Part shown: piece by piece, positions 9,901-18,289 of the stretch | How the letters are laid out: every line of letters starts with the position of its first letter | Position numbering within the stretch: the stretch's first letter is position 1 | Source: Paraphysoderma sedebokerense | Lineage: Eukaryota; Blastocladiomycota; Physodermatomycetes; Physodermatales; Physodermataceae | DNA: 18,944 nt | Assembly (NCBI GenBank): GCA_025602915.1 | Contig: JAHLJZ010000162.1 | Location: 1 to 18,944, forward strand | Reading direction: 5' to 3' | Notes under the pieces: model-generated | Seen by the model: the letters and a program-made list of their open reading frames with translations, nothing else | Databases searched by the model: none | What the model was told of the DNA's origin: nothing | Program-made: the position numbers and the translations under genes

Positions 9901-11067
9901 GTACGAATTTGTTATTTTTTATTATTGAAGATAACATTCTCTAAATTATGTGGTTGTTGAGTTATTTTATTGTTGAATCTATATATTTGATTATATTTAT
10001 TGACGAATTTATTATTTTTTTTATTTTGAAGAAATAGACCCAACCGATTTCCGGTCCAGCCATAAATCAATTATAGAGTTAGATGCTCTTATCTAAAGTC
10101 TTTACTACACCATCAGCGTCAATGAACGCAATTAGAAAATTAATAGCCCCATTCATACTGAGGAAAATGCCTTGGTAGATACAGAATGAGCTTCGAAGTA
10201 TATTTGTTTTGAAGGTATTTTCATACTAGTAATTGATTTGTAATTGCGTACTTAACTATTATTAGGTGAAATCGGCAATCGCTATGGCTTGGCAGAAGTA
10301 GTCCCTATACTTAGTCCGGTATCCATGGATCAATCTTACGGCTGTGTTTGTCGTCCATACGATGCCTTTCAAAACTTAGCAAGCAATCCCACCATATCTC
10401 AAACGAATTCAGTCAACCCTACTTGGCAGATTAAACCAATGCGGCTACGGAAACTAGCCGAGACCTAGATAGGCCCATCGAACATTATACCTTCTTTCTT
10501 CCTCTCTATTTTTGAGAATTGTAGTCCCGTTTTAAAAATTTGTGAGAAAGTAAAAGAAGAGGAAGCCAATCGCTGTCTTGTTTGAATACCTCGGTCTTCA
10601 TAGTATTCATGTATTTTTGTTCTGCATTACGTACCAATTTGAAGCCTCGTTGTCTCGTTGTCCAACTGTGTTACCTGATATTCTTTTTGCGCTTGTAACT
10701 CTTATTCCTTGTGGCCTTCATTTCATATAAAGTATATAGTTCATACATAAAATAATACCAAGATGATCTGATATAATCAAAGCAACGTTTATGTCGTGAA
10801 GTGACAGAGTTTTTTCTCCACTTCGACGTCTTGCTGTTTCGTTTAAGCTGTTTGATCGGGCGTTTGCTCGTACAGAGAATTGTCCGAGTTTGAATCGAGT
10901 GCAAACCCCTGATATAATTGACGATATAGTAGCTAGATTGTTTTTGAGCGGAAGCTCAGTTATGTAATTTCTGTGCCATTGCATATAGTATTCAAGAATG
11001 CGTAGAATATTGAAAGCCGGCCGTTCTTGTTGACGACCGTCCTGATTCGTTCAAATCTACGCCTAAA

Positions 11068-12599
11068 ATGACATCTCATGAATGCAAACTCAACGAGCAG
11101 ATACTTTCTACGGAAGAACACGAAGGCACCACCTTCTCTTCAGAGTCGATCCCTGTAGATGACATTAAAAAAAAATTGAAGCGACGAAAATATCGGCAAC
11201 GCAAGAAACTACGCAAACAAACACAGGTCGAACGGGAGAACGCCGATAAAGGGAACTATACGGAGTTTCAAAATACATCTTTCCATGGAACCATTAGATC
11301 TGAAGTAACAGTCAAAAGGGGAACAAGAGGTATAGTTTGTTTAGGTTTTGGTTTCCTCGCATTCCGCTGCTATCAACACAGAGATTAACCATAGGTTTAT
11401 TACAATTTACGTTCTCAGATACCAATCTCGCTTCTTCAGTTAAAAGTTTGTCTTCCAACCGAAAATATGATATTTGTCCCCGCAAACAGAATCCAGGCGG
11501 TAAAGAAAACTGTCGGAATGTCTCCGCGAAAACATCCGTCGTTATCGACCTCTGCTCATCTTCTGAATCCGAGTCCGGATCCGAAGCAACCCAAAAAGCA
11601 AATCAGATATTTTCTTCGCAAGCTTTGCCAAAACCAAACGACTGTATAGCTTCCGATGTTGTTATACTTTCGTCAGATTCAGAGTGTGAAGCTGATGCTA
11701 TCACTAGTCTCACCATTGCAACCCAATCTCTCACTTTACAACCATCTTTCTCTCACATCCGCCACTTCTTTGTCTACTACACCCAATACCATCGTCTCTC
11801 AAGCATACAAGATGACCTTCTTTCCCGCTTTCTCAGATTCCATAGTCCTCGAAAAGGAAAACGCAACAAAACGATCCCGCTAGCTATAATCGACGGTCGT
11901 ATTCCTATTAGATGGGACGAAGTGGACATGCTAATATCTGGACGATGGCTTAATGATGAAATCATAAATGGATTTCTGAGGTTGCAGCTCAAAAAGCGGA
12001 CTTTGGCATCCTCATCCGAAAGTCAGACCAAAATTCACCTTTTCAATTCGTTTTTTTATTCAAAACTTACTAGCAATGGAAAATCGTATATTTATTCCAA
12101 TGTCCAACGATGGACCCGCAAATTTGACTTGTTCAATCAAGAATTGATCATCATTCCCATTAACTTCTATAACACGCATTGGGCACTTGCTTACATAGAC
12201 TTTCGGAAGGACGAGATAACTATTTTGGATAGTATGCCGAACAAAGTTCGGGGTGAAAAGGTGGTTAGGACATTAAAGAGATATCTCTTGGATGAGTGGC
12301 ACGATAAAGTAAACACTCGGATAAAACAGGCAAATAATCAATCAACTGATCAAGACCGCAGGTATCCTACGGCAAAATCACTGGAAAAGTTCAAGACAAT
12401 CTTAGGGAAGGCTCCTTGGCAGCGGGATGGGTCTTCATGCGGGGTGTTCACCTTGTCATTTGGCACTGGACTTATTCGGGAAACTAGAATTGATCAAGTT
12501 ACACAGGATCATATTGGAGAGTTTAGGCGTCGCATCACATTCGAATTAATTGAAGAGACATTGAAGCGATCATTAATAAACGGTGAGATTGATCTATGA
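11068..12599 (+). CDS. ULP1: SUMO protease of the Ulp1/SENP (C48) family, two exons (11068-11329, 11419-12599)
   Basis: This cysteine protease family matures SUMO and removes it from proteins, mostly at the nucleus. Splicing out an 89-base intron at 11330-11418 (donor GTATAG, branch-like ATTAACC, acceptor CTCAG) joins the frames and gives 480 residues. The start is the first ATG after an in-frame stop. The N-terminal part has a basic NLS-like run around 33-53 and two SUMO-interacting motifs, VVIDLCSSSESE from 128 and VVILSSDSE from 168. The protease domain spans about 255-470, with W264-LND, H341-W342, D358, Q422 and C428. Spacings H-D of 17 and Q-C of 6 match the known Ulp1 active site, so it looks catalytically competent. 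The usual Asp before the nucleophile is Ser here (GSSCGVF). Reading exon 2 alone from an ATG at 11337 would start inside the intron and lose the N-terminus. Whether it is an Ulp1 or Ulp2 orthologue is not certain. Confidence 0.88.
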
Positions 12600-13056
12600 A
12601 GATTATGAAAGCCGCATAATAATGCTATGGACCTACAGTTGCAGAAGTACGCTGTCAGTGTCTCACCGTGTGTGATTATCCCCAGCAATTACTCGAAAAT
12701 TAATTCGACTTCACGAATCCTACTGTTAACGCTGTCCAGAATCAAGGCACCGCCTCACAATGTGTCAAGTTGATGATATGAACCCGTTAAGGATCATCTC
12801 ACGCTGAAATCAGCATATAAAAAGGGTTATTTATTTCCATGGTATTCGATAAACGGGTTATAGCAAGTTATCGACACAAAGCAAAGCTATTGAAAGTTGC
12901 GCTTATTAACTTCATAACATTCCTATTTGAACTTTCCTGTGTCGTCTGCGCGCTTCTCGTTTTCTGTCTTCAATTTTGTTTACAATCGTCGGGTTTTTTG
13001 CTTGATCCCTGCTCTTCCAACTCCAACTTTGTTGTTGCATCGTGGCATATTCTTTG
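12600..13056. other. Convergent 3' region between the SUMO protease and a minus-strand gene
   Basis: About 0.46 kb between two converging gene ends. I see no coding signal that I trust. An open frame on the plus strand (12839-13228) runs antisense to the more protein-like minus-strand exon and was not accepted. Confidence 0.4.
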
Positions 13057-13436
13057 TTACGGGTTGCTTTGGAGATTCCTTCTTCGCTTATGTTTCTCTT
13101 CTATGTTATCGTCAGACCTTTCTCCTTCTTCAGTAGCTTCTTCGGCCAATTCTTTAGTCGCCGCTCGTTTCGCTGAATTAGGACGTACCTTCACAACCTT
13201 GCCGAGTAGACAGCGAGCACAGCCATAGTAGCGACGGATTCCGTAGACCAGATCATTTTGTAGTTCTTCAACTAATCACAGGAGAAAGCCACAAGGTTCA
13301 AGCCGTTACAGTTTAACAAGTAGAAAGTTCTCGTCTCGCTATTCAAGCACAATTTTGAGATTCCCCTGTTCGTGGTGATGCCCGGGATGCATGCAAAGAT
13401 GTATTCTAAAAGGCGCTCAAGTTCTTGCGAAGTCAG
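13057..13436 (-). CDS. Unidentified protein, last two exons (13310-13436, 13057-13271), 5' part unresolved
   Basis: I do not recognise this protein. On the minus strand a frame opening at 13436 after an acceptor-like ATTAG reads LTSQELERLLEYIF and runs to 13310. A 38-base candidate intron (13272-13309, GTAACG...ATTAG) then joins in phase to a second exon reading EELQNDLVYGIRRYYGCARC and ending at a TAA at 13057. The C-terminal part is strongly charged (TKELAEEATEEGERSDDNIE, then KHKRRR), which is unlike a chance frame, and a CxxC pair could bind a metal. Further upstream a splice-bounded stretch at 13649-13724 (DRVTLLLSKHYVGLFLEY) with a GTGAGT donor and a pyrimidine-rich intron may belong to the same or another gene, but I could not join it in phase. 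The gene lies downstream of COX13 on the same strand. Confidence 0.4.
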
Positions 13437-14198
13437 CTAATGGCAAAACCTATTGAAAATAGCCTGAATGCAGCGTTGACACTGTTCAGGTAGCTACCAG
13501 CATTGTCCTTCCTATTCATATCACAAGAGTTGCGTATATGGGAAATGTGTCGTTAACAGTTCGTTCTACTCTGGCCGCTGCTTGCTTACATTGCGCACCT
13601 GAAACTTTATGAAATAAAAAAGAACAGAGAAATTGATTGTAAACTCACGGGGAAGCGGAATATTCAAGAAATAATCCCACATAGTGCTTTGACAAAAGTA
13701 AAGTTACGCGGTCTGGCGGTGCGTCTGGAAAGTGGTAACAGGAAAACAGATGTGACAAGATGCAGAAGTGGGAACCAATACGAGAGAATTTACGAAAGTC
13801 ATTTCGGTTGGCCTTATTTTGGGTAGCGCACAAGTTAGCATTTCGAGAAGGTTTATCCGAATTGATGTCAATGGTCAGTGAAACTAACGGTGACCGACAC
13901 CTTGGTGGTTCAGACGAGAGATGGTCTGATGAAGGAAATACAAAGCGCTATATTTTATTTTTTCAACCAAGGATTACTTTGCATCCAAACCGCGATGGTG
14001 CAAAGCAGAGGTTAATTTTATGACAATGACGCTATCGCTACACCAGGAATTGATACTAGTACAAAACAAATAAGGAACAGAAATTTTAGGATTTGCAGCA
14101 AGAGTATATACGGATAGTTTCCGTCATTAATATCAAGAGAAAGTGCAGTTAGAGGCACAAACATACCAACAGTACGATTGATGAATGACGAGGAAGGA
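13437..14198 (-). other. Region downstream of COX13 with possible further exons
   Basis: The stretch holds the presumed 3' end of COX13 and probably the 5' exons of the minus-strand gene ending at 13057. A long open frame on the minus strand, about 13735-13950, contains RSPLVSLTIDINSDKPSRNA and NKANRNDF, and could splice at a GTAAAT donor to the exon at 13649-13724. No start codon is convincing, so no model is given. Confidence 0.3.
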
Positions 14199-15076
14199 TT
14201 ACTCATCCTCGGGTTTAAGATTGTATCTAGGGTTAAAGAAAACAGTTTCTTCACCCCATGGGAATGGCTAAAGGGTTCACACAAGTGAGATAATGGAGAG
14301 TTAGAATCAAAATTCTCCTAAATCTTTCGAATGGTTCGAGTTGACATAAAAGATTGTCTTTCACAAATGCGCCTTGTTGTCGGTAGTGATAAAATAAACT
14401 CTTCAAGAGCCACAAACAGACAAATCTATTGTATGCTCATGTTGCCAAATAACAAAGTAGGCGAGGTGAGAAAGGATATTGGCGAAAACAAACCTTGTTT
14501 CTAATTCTGAGGTAAGGATATGGGACGAATTTTCGTTCGTCATGGTCCAGATGTTCTTCGTGCTGACGGAAGAGGAGATAACCATTGACGACGGCTAAAA
14601 CTAGGGAAGGAACACCGACGAAGATGGAGATTTTGCGCCATAAGTCACCGGATGCTGAAGGATATCAAATTGATGCAAATTAGACATGTGGAGATATAAG
14701 TGGTGGAAAAGACGATTGTTGCGTAGAGTAAGAATAGCGAGCGATATGAATATATGTTGAATAGTGGAGGCGGCAGGCAATAAAACGGGATAGATAGCAC
14801 CATGACAATGTTAATTAACGATTCAAGGTCTACTAATTTGACGACGTTTCTCTCCACAGCGTCAAGACAAAGGTCACCAATACACCAGTAACACCAATAG
14901 GGTGCTTCTGAAACAAAAATGTTAAGTGATTTAATATGAAGATTACCATCAGAAGCCTTTTCGAGGGCAGCCTCCTTTTCCAAGAGTTTTTTGCCGTGCT
15001 CAGAGATTTTGAGGTTGTTGACAGAGGTTGAAGCGTATCTTCGGGAGATTGGGGCGATGCGGGAGATGAAGGACAT
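14199..15076 (-). CDS. COX13: Cytochrome c oxidase subunit VIa (Cox13), three exons (14947-15076, 14494-14654, 14199-14267)
   Basis: This is a small nuclear-encoded subunit of respiratory complex IV in the mitochondrial inner membrane, linked to its dimer contact and regulation. Joining three exons in phase over introns of 292 and 226 bases gives 119 residues. The N-terminus (MSFISRIAPISRRYASTS) is an Arg/Ser-rich, acid-free mitochondrial presequence. The body carries the family landmarks in order: DLWRKIS, one membrane segment (FVGVPSLVLAVVNGYLLF), HEEH, YPYLRIRNK and, in the last exon, PFPWGEETVFFNP. Length and order match Cox6a/Cox13 proteins. Exon 1 ends in phase 1 at a GTAATC donor; exon 2 ends in phase 0 at GTTTGT. 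Intron 1 contains a second good acceptor (see findings). An earlier in-frame start codon exists, but the one chosen begins a typical presequence. QCR8 lies head-to-head with this gene. Confidence 0.93.
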
Positions 15077-15905
15077 ATTTTCTTTCTGAATCAGTCGACG
15101 AGGACAGAGGGAATGATACGGATATATATAGATGCTATGATGTGGATTTCTCGATGAGAGCAGAAAAAATCTGCGGCAGAGGAACCGACTCAAGATGAAT
15201 CAAAGCCGGTCACATGATCAGGGAATTGGGATTCAATGGAAGGGAACGAGAGATGATGTATATCCGCAGAAGGCGCCAGCATAGCATGCAGAGAAATATC
15301 TTATGTGCGAGAGAAGGCCATGATACAATGATGCGATGTTTGGATATTGCAATTACCACTAACCAAAGAGTACATGATAACGAAGACAAGTGTCCAAGAG
15401 ACCAAGAAATAGCTAAGTTTGCTATTCGTCGTTTATACCGTGTGATACACCATACTGAAAATGACAAATGTGACTACAATTCCGGTATATCAACCAACTG
15501 ATTTACAAATTTATATAAAAAAAGAGCGAGATCTGCATTTTCTCTCGTTGAAATTTATCTATCCAACGGGACTAGAAGCATCATGGACACAAGACACTCA
15601 GTTCTAAGGGAATAGACGTCACTCTACAGCCGTAATACAAGAGAAATGGCATTGCTCGGAACTATTAAACTCCTCACTCCAAAATCTCCCAAATTTACCC
15701 GGCTGATATATTCAACTTTCAAGGAACAACACTGGCGTCTTCCAACTCTTTTTATACGTCCCTGTTTTTTGTTGTTTCACGGGATCCATTGCCATAGTAA
15801 CCAATTTCCTTGTGTTTTCAGGGCTTTCATCGTCCGTTCTCCCCGTCGGACAACAACGATTCCATCTGTCCCACTTTTGTATCATACAAAGAAGACACAT
15901 ATAAC
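15077..15905. promoter_or_regulatory. Shared upstream region of COX13 and QCR8, about 0.83 kb
   Basis: This is the interval between two divergent respiratory genes. A TATATATA lies at 15123-15130, close to the COX13 start. CCAAT boxes, the target of the HAP complex that drives respiratory genes in fungi, occur at 15801-15805 (plus) and 15225-15229 (minus strand). A GTTTTCAG acceptor at 15814-15821 is followed by about 84 bases without an ATG up to QCR8, which suggests a 5'-leader intron; GTAATA at 15632 is a possible donor. An ATG-started frame of 95 codons at 15214-15501 (plus) is also present but overlaps an equally open minus frame, so I do not call it a gene. Confidence 0.5.
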
Positions 15906-16300
15906 ATGGCTGGAGGCGGTCACGGATATTCTGGCTGGTGGGGTGCAATGGGTATGTCGTTTGTTCATTTGTTGTCATCGTCGTCGTCATGCTCAATGTC
16001 AGTTCTTTGTTTCGTCCATTTGCTATTCATATCATCTTTCGAAACATGTTTACAGGTGCAAAACATCAAGCTCAACACAACATCATTACCTACTCTCTAT
16101 CTCCTTACCGTCAACGTGCTTTTGCCGGTGCCTTTAAAAAGGGTGTGTTCAATGTATACCGCAGAACCATGGCTCAAATCCCCTACATCGTTCCTCCTGT
16201 CTTGATCGGCTACGGTATCTATTCTTGGGGTCTAGATAGACATCATTATTATCACAGTAAAGAATTTCTCATGAGTGAAGGTGCAGCGGGTGGTCATTAA
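15906..16300 (+). CDS. QCR8: Ubiquinol-cytochrome c reductase subunit 8 (Qcr8), two exons (15906-15951, 16056-16300)
   Basis: This small subunit of the cytochrome bc1 complex (complex III) sits in the mitochondrial inner membrane and contacts cytochrome b. A 104-base intron at 15952-16055 (donor GTATGT, acceptor TTTACAG) joins the exons in phase to give 96 residues, close to the 94 of the yeast protein. Family features are the N-terminal GWWGAMG, then a short polar stretch leading to YSLSPYRQRAF, KKGVFNVYRR, and one membrane segment at PYIVPPVLIGYGIYSW. No cleavable presequence is expected for this subunit, and none is seen. The start is the first ATG after a pyrimidine-rich leader. It is divergent from COX13, which supports co-regulation of two respiratory complexes. 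Confidence 0.95.
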
Positions 16301-16608
16301 ATATCTATCTCAAGTGAGATAAAAAATGGCAGATTGGGACTAGAACTGGAAACACTTCTGCAGAGATAATGTGGAATGTAACTTTTATTTACTACGAATA
16401 TAAGAAAACGAATTATGAGTGCATTATTTGGTATGCTCTTGGTAGAGGTGTGGGATTGGCAAATGTCATTATCACGACGACATAAAGGTCGAATACAGTC
16501 GATTTCTTCGAGAGCGTTCGAATGTACTTGAAATACTACGCCTTCACTCTAGCCAACAATAGTATTTGACTAACAACAACCTACTTTATTGATCAAATTT
16601 TCCTTTTG
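16301..16608. other. Convergent 3' region of QCR8 and the minus-strand gene
   Basis: About 0.3 kb with no coding signal that I can support. It should hold the QCR8 3' untranslated region and the 3' end of the opposing transcript. Confidence 0.4.
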
Positions 16609-17262
16609 TTAATCAGGATGAACAGTCGATGCTGGCAACCCCATTGCGTTCGTCACTGGACCGTTTTTAGTCTTGAAATACCACCGGAATGGTGTGCCCT
16701 GTTTTTCATCACAATAGCAATAGCGATCAGCTCAACCTTACCAACAATAGATATGCAAAGATAATTGAGATCAAAACTGTGCGCAGTGTGTTTAACCGGA
16801 CACTCGGTGGTCTTTGGTACTTCTTCAGCGTTGTTTGTGCTCGCAACCCAGCTCGATCGCATCTTTTTCTTGAACTACCCTAACGGCAGTGAGATAGACT
16901 TTAAAAGCAGACTCGCCATGATTGAGGTTATCATAAATCGAGGGATCAATCACAGGCACCGACCCCTTCCGAATCTAAAGTCTTGGCCCCTTTATTTTTC
17001 CCAGGCAATGTCGAATACATTGGCGATATATCGTTTTGTAGAATACACAATATTCTGATCAATGTCCCATATAATTTTTTTTTCCTTCAGAGGAACTTGT
17101 TTTCCAAAGCGCTCTCATCTCGGACTCAAATACTCAATCGAAATGCCTAACATCCTCTTTTAGAGAACCGAGAAGTCTGAAGAGCACCAGTCCGATAACT
17201 CACGCAGATCGCAACATATGACTCAAATTTGATGAAGCACAAAGAAGTCCGACTCGCATCAT
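16609..17262 (-). CDS. Unidentified multi-exon gene downstream of POP5; model tentative
   Basis: I do not recognise this protein. The best-supported part is two stretches joined in phase over a 44-base candidate intron (16975-17018, GTATTC...TTTAG). The first, 17019-17111, reads KQVPLKEKKIIWDIDQNIVY. The second, from 16974, reads GSVPVIDPSIYDNLNHGESA and AVRVVQEKDAIEL. The second frame meets a TGA at 16825. A weak donor (GTTGCG) at 16847 would instead splice to 16776-16742, a hydrophobic run (LISIIFAYLLL), and then over a 43-base intron (GTAAGG...ACAG) to 16698-16609 (GTPFRWYF to ASTVHPD, stop). A possible first exon is 17204-17262, starting 22 bases beyond the POP5 stop, with a GTGAGT donor, but its junction to 17111 is not resolved. 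Coding character of 16825-17111 is fairly good; the ends are guesses. Confidence 0.42.
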
Positions 17263-17284
17263 TCAAATTACTTCGATGATGTAT

Positions 17285-17972
17285 CTACAGTTCCATTGCG
17301 GTGATTTCAGTAGTACTCGCCTCCATCAGTTCTTTGATCAATGGGATCGGTTTGCCTATAGCCCAAAGCAACTATAAGTCAGCAATCCTGTGATGATTTT
17401 TACTTCTATTGAAGAAATACCTTGCTCCCGCAATTTGCATTCCAAGAGTAGTAATTGTTCTGTATCATGTCTTATAGCGGCCTTTTGAATCTGTTTGATG
17501 GTGCCTATGATAATAAATTAATCAGTCAAACTGCCACTCAATATTGACATGGACATTGCCTCTATCCAATATGGACGGGGCGCCATACATGATAGAGAAT
17601 CCAACGCAGCCTAGATGGATCCAAAAAAAAAAAAAGTTATATGTAGAAAAAGTACATACCACCAACCCAGACAACTTGAACTGCACATTCTCTTCCGTCC
17701 ACATCAGTGATAAAATTGATGGCACTCCACAGTGCTCTAAAATAATCTCGATCTACTCTGACAATAGCGACATTTGTGTGTGGCGAATAATATTTTACCT
17801 GGACACTTTGGAGTAAGAATCCTGAACCGAGGTAACCGAATAACGACTGAATCGAAAATCGAATACTCGATAGAAGGGCTGACGATGTAAGCGTAGAGGA
17901 TGAGGACGTCGGTAGGGGCGGTGATGGGAAATGCAGCTGCAGCAGAAGATATCTGTTTTTAAATCGGACCAT
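17285..17972 (-). CDS. POP5: RNase P/MRP protein subunit Pop5, three exons (17660-17972, 17421-17504, 17285-17355)
   Basis: Pop5 is a shared protein subunit of the nuclear ribonucleoproteins RNase P (5' processing of tRNA) and RNase MRP (rRNA processing). The protein starts MVRFKNRYLL, the signature N-terminus of the family. It continues with a serine-rich loop, VQVKYYSPHTNVAIVRV, RDYFRALWSAINFIT and VVWVGGTIKQIQKAAI, all of which have counterparts in the human and fungal proteins. Introns of 155 bases (GTATGT donor) and 65 bases (GTATTT donor), both phase 1, join exons to give 155 residues, near the usual 160-170. An open frame extends nine bases further upstream through a TTG, but the ATG at 17972 gives the conserved N-terminus. 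The first intron contains a homopolymer run, so its length may be affected by sequencing error without touching the coding part. Confidence 0.92.
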
Positions 17973-18289
17973 CAAAGACAAGGATTATGTATTTTTTCTG
18001 ATGCCGTTGGTTTGCTGACTTCCAAACTTGAGATTGAAAATTTTCAAGCCAGAGCAGCCAAGTTCAAAATGTCTGGCCCCCGAGTACGGACATTTACATG
18101 TGATGAAGTTTTATTATTTTAATTTTGATAATAAACTGATTAATGCACGAAGTGGGCTAAGTGAGGCCATAACAGAAGTTTACTTTCAATCAATATTTAA
18201 TAATACAAGAGTTAAATCATTCTTATAGTACTACAAATAAATCGGACGGCAGGAGTTTTCTTCTAAAATACTTCATCCAAATATCCCTC
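17973..18289. other. Intergenic region upstream of POP5
   Basis: About 0.3 kb between the POP5 start and the stop of the secreted-protein gene, both on the minus strand. It should contain the POP5 promoter. AT-rich short frames on the plus strand show no recognisable protein. Confidence 0.4.

Larger units (their letters stand above)
7296..11067. other. Gene-poor region without a confident gene
   Basis: No frame here shows a recognisable full protein. The stretch holds a 20-bp inverted repeat (7720-7739 and 7887-7906), short palindromes (8334-8345, 8360-8377, 9887-9900), a motif CCTCCGTGAGG repeated at 8503 and 8903 with a near copy inverted at 9183, a pair of AT-rich direct repeats (about 9902 and 10003) and three exon-like fragments described under findings (9336-9600 minus, 10083-10178 plus, 10266-10468 plus). 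It is best read as decayed repeat or gene relic sequence plus the upstream region of the SUMO protease gene. Confidence 0.6.

Noticed and set aside
10880-10958. A tRNA-like T-arm and a small hairpin (TGAGC-GGAA-GCTCA)
   Set aside because: No complete cloverleaf or anticodon arm could be formed around them.
11337-11418. ATG at 11337 as start of the SUMO protease
   Set aside because: It lies inside a canonical 89-base intron; splicing joins an upstream exon with an NLS-like region in the correct phase.
12839-13228. A 129-codon plus-strand frame with a hydrophobic N-terminus
   Set aside because: It is antisense to a charged, more protein-like minus-strand exon; its Leu/Phe/Cys/Ser-rich make-up is typical of a shadow frame.
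15214-15501. A 95-codon plus-strand frame between COX13 and QCR8
   Set aside because: It overlaps an equally long minus frame, shows no known motif and lies in the expected promoter region; kept only as a note.
16618-17058. A long plus-strand frame broken by one TAA (at 16762-16764), with a hydrophobic stretch
   Set aside because: It could pass for a pseudogene, but the opposite strand has splice-consistent, more protein-like frames over the same bases.
17973-17981. Extension of POP5 upstream to a TTG
   Set aside because: The ATG at 17972 gives the conserved MVRFK start of the family; the extension adds three residues from a non-ATG codon.
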